From: UBA4971 sp029551185
GTDB taxonomy: Bacteria > Bacillota > SHA-98 > UBA4971
DNA length: 8,013 nucleotides
Assembly: GCA_035593725.1 (NCBI GenBank)
Contig: DAOSZN010000056.1
Coordinates: 1-8,013 of the forward strand
Reading direction: 5' to 3'
Shown: piece by piece, positions 7,339-8,013 of the stretch
Position numbering within the stretch: position 1 is the first letter of the stretch
Layout: each line of letters opens with the position of its first letter
Notes under the pieces: model-generated
Told to the model about the DNA's origin: nothing
Databases searched by the model: none
Seen by the model: only the letters and a program-made list of their open reading frames with translations
Program-made: the position numbers and the translations under genes

Positions 7339-7740
7339 TCAGGCCCAGGAACTCTCCGGCTTGAGGCGAATAACAGCTATCCATTCATCCTCCCTGGGAT
7401 CTATATCAAGTGTCAGCCCGGAAAGAGGTATGCCTATCAGACTCTCCAACCGGTAACCAAGCACTGACTTCAGGCCTTCCATTTCTTTCACCCACAGCTG
7501 CTTGATAAGGACTCTGCCCTCATGTGTGGACGCAAGTTGCCTTTCTGCAGGGCTGAGCATACCTCTGGCTCTGACAACGGCAATATCTTTAACCAGATAT
7601 ACTCTTATGTGCTTTGAAGACCTTCCCATATATTCTTGCTCAAAACGCTTGATTGCGTCTGCAATAGACACCTCTTGTGCGCTTTCTCCGTAATGTCCGT
7701 ATCCATTCATATTATCCGGAGCCATCGAGCCTTCAACCAT
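7339..7740 (-). CDS. DUF2294/MpsC-like small protein (first copy)
   Basis: This is a 133-residue protein with the pattern of the DUF2294 family (renamed MpsC-like in Pfam). An amphipathic N-terminal helix (about 25-39) precedes IRVYLVKDIAVVRARGMLSP (about 45-64), then ER.LA and EGR..IK (66-80), and a C-terminal beta segment with a D.DP turn near 112-115. I place the start at ATG 7740 because AAAGGGGG (7758-7751) lies 10 nt upstream. The longer frame begins at a GTG at 7845 that sits inside the attenuator hairpin, and its first 35 residues look unrelated to the family. The family's molecular role is poorly defined; MpsC was named from a staphylococcal membrane-potential locus. It is the first gene after the leader, 69 nt ahead of the lipoprotein gene, and a second copy closes the cluster. 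No signal peptide or membrane segment is evident, so it is probably cytoplasmic. Confidence 0.75.
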   Translation of the reverse strand: MVEGSMAPDNMNGYGHYGESAQEVSIADAIKRFEQEYMGRSSKHIRVYLVKDIAVVRARGMLSPAERQLASTHEGRVLIKQLWVKEMEGLKSVLGYRLESLIGIPLSGLTLDIDPREDEWIAVIRLKPESSWA

Positions 7741-7750
7741 TTCCGGTATT

Positions 7751-7758
7751 CCCCCTTT
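7751..7758 (-). promoter_or_regulatory. Ribosome binding site fixing the start at 7740
   Basis: AAAGGGGG on the minus strand ends 10 nt before ATG 7740. It supports this internal start over the GTG at 7845 within the terminator stem. Confidence 0.6.
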
Positions 7759-7797
7759 CTGTCTGCTTGCCCAGGATTCAATAGGGCGCAATAAATC

Positions 7798-7851
7798 AAA
7801 ACAAAAAGCCACCGCAAAAGACATCCTTATTGAGACATCTTTCACGGTGGC
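7798..7851 (-). terminator. Intrinsic terminator inside the leader (attenuator)
   Basis: On the minus strand a 14-bp stem pairs 7851-7838 with 7821-7808. It has a GCCACCG/CGGUGGC base and an upper part that includes G-U wobbles. The loop is 16 nt, and the stem is followed directly by TTTTTGTTTT (7807-7798). This is a strong Rho-independent terminator located about 60 nt before the first gene's start and after the promoter, so it must act as an attenuator rather than as the end of another gene. Confidence 0.8.
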
Positions 7852-7938
7852 ATACCCTTCAGCTTGCCTTCGCCAATCCTTTACGGCAACTGCTTTCTGA
7901 CTTGTCTTCCACCGAACTACAGGCGCGTTGCGCCTAGT
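7808..7938 (-). promoter_or_regulatory. Structured 5' leader, candidate riboswitch or attenuator of unassigned class
   Basis: Read on the minus strand, the leader begins with a hairpin at 7938-7916 (a GGCGC stem, AAC loop and GCGCC return, extended by an ACUA/UAGU helix with a 2-nt bulge). Next comes a domain closed by a 6-bp stem, CGGUGG (7914-7909) with CCACCG (7850-7845). Inside it is a helix CAGUUGCC (7892-7885) with GGCAAGCUG (7868-7860, one bulged G). The 3' strand of the closing stem is also part of the 5' arm of the terminator at 7851-7808, so the two folds are mutually exclusive. A folded domain would favour read-through. I compared it from memory with the common riboswitch cores and the T-box UGGN motif and found no match. 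The ligand or protein partner is unknown. Confidence 0.6.
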
Positions 7939-7966
7939 TTATGATATTTATGCTATTTCAATTTTA

Positions 7967-7995
7967 AGTTTAACACGTATCGACATATCTGTCAA
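7967..7995 (-). promoter_or_regulatory. Sigma-A type promoter of the gene cluster
   Basis: On the minus strand a perfect -35 box TTGACA (7995-7990) is followed by a 17-nt spacer and the -10 box TAAACT (7972-7967, 4 of 6 consensus). Transcription would start near 7960. It is the best promoter between the right edge and the first gene and would drive the leader and the genes that follow. The assignment rests on sequence match and position only. Confidence 0.75.
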
Positions 7996-8013
7996 TAAAC
8001 TCCTTTAATCTTT

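Noticed and set aside
6314..7467. Plus-strand open frames opposite the lipoprotein gene (and similar ones elsewhere)
   Set aside because: They are antisense shadows of well-supported genes, have no family-like motifs and lack convincing ribosome binding sites.
7843..7935. Possible T-box leader, because of AAGGGUAUGCCACCG followed by a terminator
   Set aside because: The essential UGGN element that pairs with the tRNA acceptor end is absent, no Stem I specifier region is recognisable, and the downstream genes are not amino-acid related.

Overview
All supportable genes lie on the minus strand, so the biological reading direction is from high to low coordinates. Several things suggest a Gram-positive, Clostridia-like member of the Firmicutes. 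Two small proteins resemble the DUF2294/MpsC-like family. Several genes have strong GGAGG-type ribosome binding sites. One solute-binding protein is a lipoprotein. At the left edge, a consensus promoter and a boxA-like leader look like the start of a Firmicutes rRNA operon. The genus cannot be named from the sequence.

The upstream (right) end, about 7741-8013, holds a good sigma-A-type promoter (-35 TTGACA, 17-nt spacer, -10 TAAACT). It is followed by an approximately 220-nt leader with a hairpin, a multi-helix domain closed by a 6-bp stem, and a clear intrinsic terminator. The 5' arm of the terminator includes the 3' strand of the closing stem, so the two structures exclude each other. This is the arrangement of a transcription-attenuating riboswitch or protein-controlled attenuator, and I could not assign it to a known class.

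Behind the attenuator come, in order: (1) a short DUF2294/MpsC-like protein; (2) a lipoprotein periplasmic-binding-type protein of the AfuA/FbpA-like group; (3) a membrane signalling protein with an extracytoplasmic sensor domain, HAMP linker, DUF4388/PATAN domain and a winged-helix-like tail, but no kinase or cyclase domain; (4) a second binding protein, paralogous to the first, with an ordinary signal peptide and no lipobox; (5) a fused two-unit ABC permease; (6) its ATPase; (7) a second DUF2294/MpsC-like protein. Genes 1-6 look like one transcription unit, with stop/start coupling at two junctions. A row of three hairpins separates the binding-protein gene from the permease gene.

The likely logic is a complete ABC importer (genes 4-6). 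Upstream of it sits a ligand-sensing pair (genes 2-3), in which the lipoprotein copy of the binding protein may present the same or a related ligand to the membrane sensor. This resembles PgtC/PgtB and HptA/HptS, except that the output is not a histidine kinase. The substrate is not settled. Automated annotation would say ferric iron, but this group also includes binders of sugar phosphates and other organophosphates, and I do not see the usual paired-tyrosine iron motif.

Downstream of gene 7 there is a weak terminator-like hairpin. Then comes a near-consensus promoter with a 27-bp imperfect dyad centred on its -10 box, leading into what looks like an rRNA-operon leader that runs off the left edge before any 16S sequence.
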